Shown in pieces: positions 52,743 to 60,428 of a stretch of 64,000 bases of DNA. The stretch's first letter is position 1. Each line of letters opens with the position of its first letter. A program made the translations under genes and the position numbers. This DNA is from Bog-756 sp963699055 (GTDB lineage Bacteria; Actinomycetota; Acidimicrobiia; Acidimicrobiales; RAAP-2), in the NCBI GenBank assembly GCA_963699055.1, contig CAVOTA010000002.1:1555653-1619652 (forward strand), given 5' to 3'. The notes under the pieces were generated by a model. The model was not told the origin of the DNA. It saw only the letters and a program-made list of their open reading frames with translations, and searched no databases.

Positions 52743-54044
52743 TCAGCCGGGGTCGGGCGACCCCAGGGCACGGCGCAGCAGGTCCAGCGCGGCGATGGTG
52801 GCGTACTGGCGCACCCGGGCCCGGTCACCGGGCACCGTGAAGGCGAACGACTCCGCGGCACGGTCCGGACGGGCGAGACCGACGAAGACGGTCCCCGGCG
52901 GGCGGCCGTCCTGCTCGGTCGGCCCCGCCACGCCGGTGATCGACAGGCCGACATCGGACCCCAGCACGCGGCGCGCCCCCTCGGCCATGGCCCGGGCGGC
53001 GTCCTCGGACACGACCGGCCCCTCGGGCACACCGAGCACGTCGTACTTCACCTCGGAGGCGTAGGACACCACCGACCCCCGGAACCACCGGCTGGCGCCG
53101 GGCACGTTGACCAGGCGGGAGGCGGCCAGCCCACCGGTCAACGACTCGGCCAGTCCCACCGTCAGACCGTCGGCGACCAGGACGCGGGCGACGGCGTCCT
53201 CGATGGCCTCGTCGTCGATCCCGAACACCACGTCGCCGGCGGCGGCGGTCAGGACGTCCCGGACGGCCGCCTCGTGTCCGTCGAGCAGCGCGGCCGCCGT
53301 GGCGTCGTCGGGGGCACGGACCGTGACCCGCACCTTGATCCCCTCGATCCCACTGGCCAGGAAGGCGACCGTCGCCGTCGAGCCCGCCGACCGGTCCGCC
53401 GACGTGGCCGCCTCGGCGTCGAGCCTGGTGATGAAGTCGGCAAGGGTCTCGGCCAGACCCGACTCGCTCATGCCCCACGTGCGGATGACCCGGCTGGCGA
53501 TGGTCCCCTGGAGCTCGCCGCGCTCGGCCATGCGGCGGCGGAGGTCGGGCGCGATCGCCCGCTCGAACATGTCCGACATCTCGTAGGGGACGCCGGGGAC
53601 GGCGTAGACGACCTTGTGGCCGACCGGGCAGACGAGGCCCGGTGCGGTCCCCTTGGTCTGTCGGATCACCGAGGCGCCACGGGGGACGTCGGCCTGGCGC
53701 AGGTTCGACCCGGGCATCTCGCGCCCACGGCTGGCGAACATGGCCCGGATCGCCTCCACCAGCGTGTCGTCGCGTTCGAGCGGGACGTTCATGACCTCGG
53801 CCAGGGCGTCGCGGGTGATGTCGTCGTGGGTCGGGCCGAGCCCGCCGCACACGATGACGCCGTCGCTGCGGGCGAGGGCGGTGCGGAAGGCCAGGACGAT
53901 CCGCTCCTGGTTGTCCCCCACGGCCTGGTGGAAGTGGGAGCCGACCCCGAGGGCGGCCAGGTGCTCCCCCAGCCACTGCGAGTTGGTGTCGGCGATCTGC
54001 CCGAGGAGCAGCTCGGTGCCGACGGCGACGATCTCGATGCGCAC
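52743..54044 (-). CDS. cinA: CinA-like competence/damage-inducible protein with nicotinamide-nucleotide amidase domain
   Basis: 433 residues. N-terminal MoaB/COG1058 domain (IVAVGTELLLGQIADTNSQW ... CGGLGPTHDDITRDALAEV) and C-terminal PncC amidohydrolase domain (VGLAESLTGGLAASRLVNVPGASRWFRG, SITGVAGPTEQDGRPPGTVF). The C-terminal domain deamidates nicotinamide mononucleotide. The GTG is 6 bases after the pgsA stop. Confidence 0.95.
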   Translation of the reverse strand: MRIEIVAVGTELLLGQIADTNSQWLGEHLAALGVGSHFHQAVGDNQERIVLAFRTALARSDGVIVCGGLGPTHDDITRDALAEVMNVPLERDDTLVEAIRAMFASRGREMPGSNLRQADVPRGASVIRQTKGTAPGLVCPVGHKVVYAVPGVPYEMSDMFERAIAPDLRRRMAERGELQGTIASRVIRTWGMSESGLAETLADFITRLDAEAATSADRSAGSTATVAFLASGIEGIKVRVTVRAPDDATAAALLDGHEAAVRDVLTAAAGDVVFGIDDEAIEDAVARVLVADGLTVGLAESLTGGLAASRLVNVPGASRWFRGSVVSYASEVKYDVLGVPEGPVVSEDAARAMAEGARRVLGSDVGLSITGVAGPTEQDGRPPGTVFVGLARPDRAAESFAFTVPGDRARVRQYATIAALDLLRRALGSPDPG

Positions 54045-54050
54045 GTCGGC

Positions 54051-54695
54051 TCAGGTCGCCCGGTCGGCGCCGTCCGGCGCACCGGCGGCCGCCGAGCGCT
54101 CGGCGGCGGCCCGGCGGCCGTCGACGAAGTACTGCGCCCCGGTGAACACCGTCAGGAAGGCGGCCACCCACATGGCCGAATTCAGCAGGGTCCAGTGCCC
54201 GGCGAGCGGCGGAGCCAGGCACATGCCGATGGCGATGTCCTGGACCAGGGTCTTGAGCTTGGCCGAGTTGCGGGCCGGGATCGAGATCCCGTGGCGGCCG
54301 GCCACGGACCGGTAGACGCTCATGGCGATCTCCCGGACGGCGATGACGGCCACCGGCAGCCACCAGATGATGCCCTTGGCCACCAGCGCCACCATCGCAC
54401 CGAGCACGACCACCTTGTCGGCCAGCGGGTCGAGGAAGGCCCCCGACCGGGTGGTGCCCTGCTTGCGCGCCAGCCACCCGTCGATGCCGTCCGACAGGGC
54501 GAGGAGCCCGCCGAAGACGAACGTGAACCAGCTGGCCCCCCACAGGAGGATGAGCACGATCACCACCGGGGTGGCGAGGAGCCGGACCACGGTGATGCCG
54601 TTGGCCGGGGTGAGGAGGGCGGAGGGCCCGAAGGTGGTCGTCCGGGTCGTGCCCGGCACGGCGGGGATCCCCGGCCCGAGGGCGCCGTCGCTCAT
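54051..54695 (-). CDS. pgsA: CDP-diacylglycerol-glycerol-3-phosphate 3-phosphatidyltransferase
   Basis: 214 residues, integral membrane. The CDP-alcohol phosphotransferase signature is complete: DGIDGWLAR-x8-G-x3-D-x3-D (LALSDGIDGWLARKQGTTRS then GAFLDPLADK). About five hydrophobic helices. Makes phosphatidylglycerol phosphate; the position between rimO and cinA matches pgsA of other actinobacteria. ATG overlaps the rimO stop (ATGA). Confidence 0.93.
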   Translation of the reverse strand: MSDGALGPGIPAVPGTTRTTTFGPSALLTPANGITVVRLLATPVVIVLILLWGASWFTFVFGGLLALSDGIDGWLARKQGTTRSGAFLDPLADKVVVLGAMVALVAKGIIWWLPVAVIAVREIAMSVYRSVAGRHGISIPARNSAKLKTLVQDIAIGMCLAPPLAGHWTLLNSAMWVAAFLTVFTGAQYFVDGRRAAAERSAAAGAPDGADRAT

Positions 54696-56083
54696 CGTCC
54701 GCCGCTCCCGGACCCGGCCAGCACCGGCGCACCGTCGGCAGGCCCGTCCCCCACCACCACGGCCGACAGGTCGGGGCCGTCAGCGTCGACGACGAGCACC
54801 TGGACGAACGAGCCGGGCACCAGGTGGTCCGGTACGGTGACGATTCCGTCGATCTCGGGTGCCTCACGGTAGGAGCGCGCCTCGCCGGGGGCGTCCACCA
54901 GCACCTCGACGGTGGAGCCGATGAGGTCCTCGCGGCGGCGGGCGGTGATGCCGTCCTGCAGCTCGGTGCACTCGCGGATGCGCTCGGCCACCAGCTCGTC
55001 CGGGACCTTGTCGCCGAGTCCGGAGGCATAGGTGCCCGATTCGTCGGAGAAGGGGAAGAAGCCGACCCAGTCGAGGCCGGCCTCGCCGATCCAGGCCAGG
55101 AGGCTGTCGTGGTCCTCCTCGGTCTCGCCCGGGTAGCCGACGATGAAGGACGAGCGGAACGCGGCGGTCGGCTCGACGGCGCGGATCGAGTGGATCCGGT
55201 CGAGGAACCGGTCGCCGTCGCCCCACCGTCGCATGCGCTTCAGCAGGGGTCGGGAGACGTGTTGGAGGGAGAGGTCGAAGTAGGGCACGCCGGTGGCCAG
55301 TATGGCCTCCACCAGCGCGTCGTCGAGGGTGGACGGGTAGAGGTAGAGGAGGCGGGTCCATCGCGCCCGCTCGGCCACCTGTGCGACCAGGTCGACGATG
55401 GGCCGGTTGCCACCCACCGCCGGACCGTCGAGGCGGGGCTCGGTCCGGCCCCCCGACCGGTCGAGGGCGAACGACGACAGGTCCTGGGCCACGAGGACGA
55501 CCTCGGCGAGCGAGCCGTCGGGGCCGCCCAGCTGGTCGATCTCCTCGAGGATGGACGCCACCGTGCGCGAGCGCTGCTTGCCGCGGAACGACGGGATGGC
55601 GCAGAAGCCGCAGTTCCGGTCGCACCCCTCGGCCACCTTCACGTAGGCCCACGGCGAGTCGGTGCGGGGGCGCGGCAGGTTGAGCAGGTCGAAGGACGGG
55701 AGCGCCGCCGGGGCCGGCTTGGTCCCGAGGGTCACCGGGGTGCGTTCCGGCCCGGCCGGCTCATGCAGCGGGACACCGAACGGCGCCACCAGGTCCACCT
55801 CGGGCAGCGCCCCGGCCAGCTCGTCGCCGTACCGCTCGGCCATGCAGCCGGTGACCACCAGGCGGGCGCCGTCGCGCCGGGCGTCGGACAGGGCGAGGAC
55901 CGTGTCGATGGACTCCTGGCGCGCGGCCTCGATGAAGGCACAGGTGTTCACCACCACGAGGTCTGCGTCCTCGGGTGCGGCGGCCGCCTCGAATCCGTCC
56001 CCGGTCAGGGTCCCGACCAACTTGTCCGAGTCGACCTGGTTCTTCGGGCAGCCCAAGGTCTCGATCCAGTACCGCTCGGCCAC
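54692..56083 (-). CDS. rimO: Ribosomal protein S12 methylthiotransferase
   Basis: 463 residues. Radical-SAM enzyme that methylthiolates an aspartate of ribosomal protein S12. N-terminal UPF0004 domain (ETLGCPKNQVDSDKL, VVNTCAFIEAARQESI), radical-SAM cluster CDRNCGFCAIP, C-terminal TRAM domain (VEVLVDAPGEARSYREAPEI). The tail after the TRAM domain is short. GTG at 56083 with TAGATT 6 bases upstream: leads the rimO-pgsA-cinA operon. Confidence 0.96.
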   Translation of the reverse strand: MAERYWIETLGCPKNQVDSDKLVGTLTGDGFEAAAAPEDADLVVVNTCAFIEAARQESIDTVLALSDARRDGARLVVTGCMAERYGDELAGALPEVDLVAPFGVPLHEPAGPERTPVTLGTKPAPAALPSFDLLNLPRPRTDSPWAYVKVAEGCDRNCGFCAIPSFRGKQRSRTVASILEEIDQLGGPDGSLAEVVLVAQDLSSFALDRSGGRTEPRLDGPAVGGNRPIVDLVAQVAERARWTRLLYLYPSTLDDALVEAILATGVPYFDLSLQHVSRPLLKRMRRWGDGDRFLDRIHSIRAVEPTAAFRSSFIVGYPGETEEDHDSLLAWIGEAGLDWVGFFPFSDESGTYASGLGDKVPDELVAERIRECTELQDGITARRREDLIGSTVEVLVDAPGEARSYREAPEIDGIVTVPDHLVPGSFVQVLVVDADGPDLSAVVVGDGPADGAPVLAGSGSGGR

Positions 56084-56089
56084 CGGTCC

Positions 56090-56095
56090 AATCTA
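56090..56095 (-). promoter_or_regulatory. -10 box (TAGATT), leaderless rimO promoter
   Basis: Six bases before the GTG at 56083 on the minus strand. Confidence 0.55.
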
Positions 56096-56272
56096 CCGGG
56101 GTGGGGACCCGGCGGCGCTCCGGGCCCGGACGCGGCTGCAGGCCCTCCGAGGTCGAGGGGCTCGGCGCCGGTACGCGGAGGGGGAGGGCAGTCCTGCGGG
56201 ATCCGACCCTCGATCCTGAGCGCGACCACCAGCCGATGGGTCGTTCGCGAGCCCAATCCGGCCCCGAACACC
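56096..56272. other. Region upstream of rimO without a recognised gene
   Basis: High-GC, no convincing reading frame and no tRNA. Since a plus-strand terminator follows at 56273, a small plus-strand RNA is conceivable, but nothing in the sequence identifies it. Confidence 0.25.
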
Positions 56273-56309
56273 AGGAAATGCCCCGAACCGATGGTCCGGG
56301 GCGTTTCCT
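56273..56309 (+). terminator. Intrinsic terminator (plus strand)
   Basis: AGGAAATGCCCCG pairs with CGGGGCGTTTCCT (13 bp with one T-G pair) around an 11-base loop; the plus-strand tail continues T/C-rich (CTGTCTT). What it terminates is unclear. Confidence 0.55.
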
Positions 56310-56336
56310 CTGTCTTGGGAGACGCCACGGGTCCAG

Positions 56337-56414
56337 GGCGAGGTTGGCGAACTACTCCGCCACCTCACCCTGGACCCGTCCAAGGACTATCAACCCATCA
56401 CCGGAGGGCCGTGA
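56337..56414 (+). pseudogene. 3' remnant of an IS481-like transposase
   Basis: A 26-codon frame reads GEVGELLRHLTLDPSKDYQP and ends ITGGP-stop. It matches the C-terminus of the intact transposase at 57745 (GELLRELELDPSRDYQPTGK). It is followed by a right end (56431-56458) similar to that of the intact element. The rest of the older insertion is gone. Confidence 0.7.
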
Positions 56415-56458
56415 TGGCCTACCGTCATAGGTTCAACTGTCCACGACGTCGTGAGACG

Positions 56459-56478
56459 TCACAACGCGGAGAGGGAGG
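56459..56478. repeat. 20-bp direct repeat, left copy (tRNA-Ser 3' end)
   Basis: TCACAACGCGGAGAGGGAGG: 12 bp of the tRNA-Ser(GCT) 3' end plus 8 bp of its downstream flank. Identical to 57792-57811. Confidence 0.9.
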
Positions 56479-56548
56479 TGTCCTGGTTCAACACATAGGA
56501 AAGGGGTGTCTCGCGACATAGGAAACCCCGGTCCGTTGAGGATCGGGC

Positions 56549-57745
56549 ATGTCGAGAGCCCGCTTGATCATCACCGCCGTCATCGTGGAGGGCCGCAGTC
56601 AGGCCGAAGTCGCCCGCACCTACGGGGTCTCACCCGGTTGGGTGTCCAAGCTCGTCGCCCGCTACCGGAACGAGGGAGAGGCGGCCTTCGAGGCGCACTC
56701 GAGACGGCCGAAGAGCTCGCCGCGTGCGGTGGCCGATCCGGTGGTGGAGCGCATCCTCGAACTGCGCCGACAGCTCGCCGGCACGGGCCTCGACGCCGGG
56801 CCCGAGACCATCCGGTGGCACCTCGCCCACCACGACGGAATCGACGTCTCCCGATCCACCATCAGCAGGCACCTGGTCAAGGCCGGACTGGTCGAGCCGG
56901 CCCCCGAGAAGCGTCCCAAGTCCTCCTACATCCGCTTTGCCGCCGACCAGCCCAACGAGTGCTGGCAGTCCGACTTCACCCACTACCGACTGGCCGGGAC
57001 CAGGCGGCGGCCCGGGGTCGACACCGAGATCCTGTCCTGGCTCGACGACCACTCCCGCAAGGCGTTGCGGGTCACCGCCCACCAGCGGGTCACCGGGCCC
57101 ATCGTGGTGGCGTCGTTCCGCGCCTGTGTCGCTGACCACGGCATTCCCGTCTCCACGCTCACCGACAACGGCATGGTCTTCACCACCCGATTGGCCGGCG
57201 GCAGGGGCGGTCGCAACGGGCTCGAGACCGAGCTGGCCCGCCTCGGCGTCCTCCAGAAGAACTCCCGGCCCAACCACCCGACCACGTGCGGCAAGGTCGA
57301 ACGGTTCCAGCAGACCATGAAGAAATGGCTCCGAGCCCAGCCCGCCCAGCCCCAGGACCTGGCCGGGCTCCAGGTGCTACTCGACCGCTTCGTGGACGAG
57401 TACAACACCCGCCGGCCCCACCGGTCCCTGCCCCGACACGCCACCCCCGATGCGACCTATCAGGCACGCCCGAAGGCCGTAGTGGGCAGCCGGATCGGGG
57501 ATCCTCACAGCCGGATCCGCACCGACAGGATCGACGGCTCGGGTGCGGTCACCATCCGCTACAACGGCCGGCTCCACCACATTGGGATCGGCCGAGCCCA
57601 CGCCCGAACCCACGTCGTGCTCCTCGTCCAAGATCTGCACATCCGGGTCGTCGACGCCGCCACCGGCGAGCTGCTCCGAGAGCTCGAGCTCGATCCGTCC
57701 AGGGACTACCAGCCGACCGGGAAAAGCCACGGCCGGAGGCGGTGA
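56549..57745 (+). CDS. IS481-family transposase
   Basis: 398 residues. N-terminal HTH (VEGRSQAEVARTYGVSPGWV), then the rve/DDE core with Asp in QSDFTHY (~141), Asp in LTDNGMVF (~206) and Glu in CGKVERFQQT (~251), and the C-terminal EYNTRRPHRSLPRHATPDA. The gene is intact. The ATG is at 56549. Right after the stop (57745) a hairpin GCCTCCGGCCGTGG-type repeat (57730-57763) may terminate it. Confidence 0.93.
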   Translation: MSRARLIITAVIVEGRSQAEVARTYGVSPGWVSKLVARYRNEGEAAFEAHSRRPKSSPRAVADPVVERILELRRQLAGTGLDAGPETIRWHLAHHDGIDVSRSTISRHLVKAGLVEPAPEKRPKSSYIRFAADQPNECWQSDFTHYRLAGTRRRPGVDTEILSWLDDHSRKALRVTAHQRVTGPIVVASFRACVADHGIPVSTLTDNGMVFTTRLAGGRGGRNGLETELARLGVLQKNSRPNHPTTCGKVERFQQTMKKWLRAQPAQPQDLAGLQVLLDRFVDEYNTRRPHRSLPRHATPDATYQARPKAVVGSRIGDPHSRIRTDRIDGSGAVTIRYNGRLHHIGIGRAHARTHVVLLVQDLHIRVVDAATGELLRELELDPSRDYQPTGKSHGRRR

Positions 57746-57763
57746 ATTCGCCTCCGGCCGTGG
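57730..57763 (+). terminator. Hairpin after the transposase gene
   Basis: CACGGCCGGAGGCG (57729-57742) and CGCCTCCGGCCGTG (57750-57763) are perfectly complementary around the GAATT core that includes the stop codon; a 14-bp stem. Confidence 0.7.
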
Positions 57764-57791
57764 GTTCAGATGTTTCCGATGTCTTGAGACA

Positions 57792-57811
57792 TCACAACGC
57801 GGAGAGGGAGG
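57792..57811. repeat. 20-bp direct repeat, right copy (within tRNA-Ser 3' end)
   Basis: Same 20 bases as 56459-56478. Here they run into the complete tRNA gene. Confidence 0.9.
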
Positions 57812-57888
57812 GATTTGAACCCTCGGACCCAGTTACCCAGGTCAACTCATTAGCAGTGAGTCCGATTCGGCCGCTCTCGCACCTCTCC
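57800..57888 (-). tRNA. tRNA-Ser (anticodon GCT)
   Basis: 89 nt on the minus strand with long variable arm. Acceptor GGAGAGG pairs with CCTCTCC, discriminator G, CCA not encoded. Anticodon loop CTGCTAA between ACTCA and TGAGT; T arm GAGGGTTCAAATCCCTC. Intact although two insertion sequences stopped at its 3' end. Confidence 0.95.
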
Positions 57889-57896
57889 TTGCCCCT

Positions 57897-57918
57897 TGGT
57901 CTATATTTGGTCTATATT
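57897..57918 (+). repeat. Tandem TGGTCTATATT repeat before the integrase
   Basis: Two consecutive copies of TGGTCTATATT between tRNA-Ser and the integrase gene. The second copy supplies TATATT (57913-57918), a -10 box 6 bases before the integrase GTG. The copies could also be recombinase arm sites. Confidence 0.55.
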
Positions 57919-57924
57919 TCCAGG

Positions 57925-59109
57925 GTGGAAACGCAAGGCCAGGACCGTCGAGACGGCCCAAGGCTACAGGAACGATCCGAGCAGCGAGGCCCGGGCAAGT
58001 GGCGCTGCCGTGTCTTCGTGGGTACCGACCCGATCACCGGGAACCCCCGCCAGCTGTCCAAGACCGTCGACGCCCGCAACCAGACCGAGGCCCAGCGCAA
58101 GCTCCGTGCCTGGCAGAAGGAGCTGGACGAGGCGCCGGCCGAGGCCTCGCTCGACTCCTCTGCGACCGTCCGGACCCTCATCGACGAGTGGCTGCGCCAC
58201 AGCGAGGCCCGGGGTCGGGCCCCCCGGACCCTCCACGACGCCCGCCGGTCGGCCGAGACGGTGATCTTCCCCGAGTTCGGGGACATGCCGATCGCCGAGC
58301 TGACCCCCCGGCACCTCGACGAGTGGTACCGCAAGCTCGCCACCGGCGAGGGCCGGGCGAGGCCGTTGAAGGCGACCAGCATCCGACGCCACCACGCCAT
58401 CCTGTCGTCGGCCCTCAGCCAGGCGGTCCGATGGGGGTGGATCGAGCGCAACCCTGCCGAGCGGTCCCAGCCTCCGGCGCTCGAGCGGGTGGAGCTCCAG
58501 GTACCCACCCCCGACGAGGTCCGGCGGTTGCTGGCCGCGGCCCAGGACCGAGGTCCCCGCTGGGGGATGCTGCTGACCTTGGCGGTGCTGACCGGTGGCC
58601 GACGTGGCGAACTCTGCGGGCTCCGGTGGATCGACGTCGAGGGAGACTCGATCCGCTTCCGGCGCTCGCTCTACCGGGCCGGGGAGGAGCGGGGCGAGAA
58701 GGCCACCAAGACCGGCCGTGAGCGACGCATCGCTGTCGCCGGGGCCGGCATGGCCATCCTCGAGGATTGGCGGACCAGGTGTGAGGAGGCAGCCGAGGCG
58801 GCCGATGTCGAGCTGGTCGACGACGCCTTCATCGTCTCGACCTTCCCGGACGGCAGCCGACCGGTGAATCCGGACACCCTCACGTCGGTCGTCCACACGC
58901 TCTGCGTCGAGCTCGAGATGCCCCACGTGCACCTGCACTCGCTCCGCCACTTCGCCGCCACGGAGATGCTGGCCGCCGGCATCGATCCACGGAACGCCGC
59001 CGAGGTGCTCGGGCATGCCAATCCATCGCTCACGCTCAGCCTGTACGGACACGCCACCAACGAACGGCAACGGCAGGCGGCCGAAGTGCTCGGGCGGACA
59101 CGTAATTGA
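57925..59109 (+). CDS. int: Tyrosine recombinase/integrase
   Basis: 394 residues. N-terminal AP2-like arm-binding domain (GKWRCRVFVGTDPITGNPRQLS), SAM-like core-binding domain (~70-165) and catalytic domain. Active-site residues: Arg in GGRRGELCGLRW (~226), His-x2-Arg in HSLRHFAATEML (~338-341), His in LGHANP and nucleophile Tyr in SLYGHA (~374). Complete and apparently active. GTG start with a TATATT box 6 bases before it. Lies 36 bp from the 5' end of tRNA-Ser. Confidence 0.93.
   Translation: METQGQDRRDGPRLQERSEQRGPGKWRCRVFVGTDPITGNPRQLSKTVDARNQTEAQRKLRAWQKELDEAPAEASLDSSATVRTLIDEWLRHSEARGRAPRTLHDARRSAETVIFPEFGDMPIAELTPRHLDEWYRKLATGEGRARPLKATSIRRHHAILSSALSQAVRWGWIERNPAERSQPPALERVELQVPTPDEVRRLLAAAQDRGPRWGMLLTLAVLTGGRRGELCGLRWIDVEGDSIRFRRSLYRAGEERGEKATKTGRERRIAVAGAGMAILEDWRTRCEEAAEAADVELVDDAFIVSTFPDGSRPVNPDTLTSVVHTLCVELEMPHVHLHSLRHFAATEMLAAGIDPRNAAEVLGHANPSLTLSLYGHATNERQRQAAEVLGRTRN
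58400..59097 (+). repeat. Direct repeat A: 3' part of the integrase gene
   Basis: About 700 bp at ~93% identity or more with 61943-62666, same orientation. The pair brackets the nucleosidase-isoprenoid genes. Confidence 0.85.
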
Positions 59110-59334
59110 GCCTTCCAGCTAGCTGCTCCCTAGTGAACGCCGACGTTCCCTGAGGACATTCGAATGCGAGAGGCGGGGCATGTTGGAACCCTCTAGATTG
59201 AGTCAACTTCAGCAACCGACTAGCCACGTGATCGTCACGGGGAGATCCATGGCCGCTAAGCGGCGCGAATAATGCCAAGGGCGTAAGCAGAAGCAGTCAG
59301 TACCCACTTAGAGGTGCACTACGTACGCATCTCG
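59110..59334. other. Intergenic region after integrase, with a weak tRNA-Ser-like patch
   Basis: 225 bp with GC content dropping. At 59166-59193 a stretch (GCGAGAGGCGGGG ... TTGGAACCCTC) resembles the tRNA-Ser 3' end (GCGGAGAGGGAGG ... TTTGAACCCTC) with several mismatches, possibly a decayed attachment site. No gene is seen. Confidence 0.3.
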
Positions 59335-60428
59335 CTATTCGGCATCAGACAGGCCCTGACGTGCCTTCGACAGTCTCTGGTCCATGAGTGGCTCAAAGGC
59401 CATCTTTTCATTCTCCGCCAAACCTTCCCACCGCTGATTCAACTCTGTGGATTCCCTAGTGATCGCTTCACCGATTAGCTGATATCCACCTTCATTCGAC
59501 ACAAGTTCAATCGTCTCTCTAACAGCGTCGTCCATTTCCCCAGAGTCCCCAGCCGAAGCGATCGCCCACAACTGCGCTACGTAGGACAGCACTTTCCCGC
59601 GATCAAGCTTGGAGTCCAGCAATGTCACCAATGGTGATGTGATCAATCCCGCCCTAAGGTCATCTGCGAAATCATCTCGCTCATCGCACAATTGCCGAAG
59701 TCGGCGAAGACGGAGCAGGAATTGTTGTAGATCGGCGCTAATCTCAAGACCCGACGCCCCATATCGTCCGCGAATCATTACTTCCCAATAACCTGACGCA
59801 CGTAGTCTTCCGGGTGCCAATGCGCAGTAGTCATCAAAAGTCGCATATTCAGCAAGCCGATCGATCGTGAATCGCGATCGATAGTCTCGAATCATCAGAG
59901 CAAAAACTTCTCTAGTGACCGGCAACGCGGATTGCACCGCCATTCTTGCTTGAACACTCCTACTCGCCAGTCGGTCCACAACGTGAAAGAGGGATTCCAT
60001 TGAGGCGACCACTGTCTCCAATTCAGGAACGGCCATTGGTGACACTTGACTTTCCTGAGTGCCCACTATGGTACCGTCCAAATAGTGGTCAAGCGAGGTA
60101 AGAGCCAGCGTATGCAGCTCCAGCAGCGTGGTCAATACCTCAGCCGCAGTTGTTCTTCCGATGGAGTGCTCCGACATAAGCAACCGATCCGCCAGGAGAA
60201 ACGGTAACGACTGGCGGACTATCAATGGCCAATACTTGCGAACTGGATGGGCTTCCTCATCCAGACCTGCACAATCAGCATTCGATGCCACCACCACTTC
60301 GAATTCAAGCGCAACTCAACGGTAGCCCATTCATCCAGATGACGCCTGTATGACCTTAAATCACTGAGAAGAGCATCACTGCATTCCGTCAGCTTCGGTG
60401 GACTGCAGTGAAACATCGCAATACTCAC
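59335..60428 (-). CDS. Class 1 isoprenoid-synthase-like protein, split by a frameshift near 60310
   Basis: Helical protein of about 364 residues once the frames are joined. It begins at a GTG (60428) overlapping the stop of the nucleosidase-like gene (GTGA). The first ~40 residues (MSIAMFHCSPPKLTECSDAL ...) are in one frame and the rest (ASNADCAGLDEEAHPVRKYW ...) in another, so one base is missing or two extra at ~60300-60325. Two aspartate-rich motifs sit where trans-isoprenyl diphosphate synthases and class I terpene synthases have theirs: LDHYLDG (D-H-x2-D) and QLCDERDDFADDLRAG (D-E-x2-D). Both differ from canonical DDxxD, so activity is unsure. Base composition is much lower in GC than the flanks, a sign of transfer. 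Confidence 0.6.

Larger units (their letters stand above)
56479..57791 (+). mobile_element. IS481-family-like insertion sequence next to tRNA-Ser
   Basis: About 1.3 kb with one transposase gene. The right end, inverted, reads TGTCTCAAGACATCGGAAAC (57772-57791). The left side has a close match TGTCTCGCGACATAGGAAAC (17 of 20) at 56507-56526, and a weaker related end starting TGTC at 56479, directly after the 20-bp direct repeat. So the left boundary is either 56507 by inverted-repeat quality or 56479 by the repeat; if 56507, the 28 bp between would be the end of another copy. Confidence 0.75.

Noticed and set aside
56096..56272. A structured RNA such as 6S or tmRNA before the plus-strand terminator
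   Set aside because: No tRNA-like end, tag frame or clear long hairpin; only the terminator can be supported.
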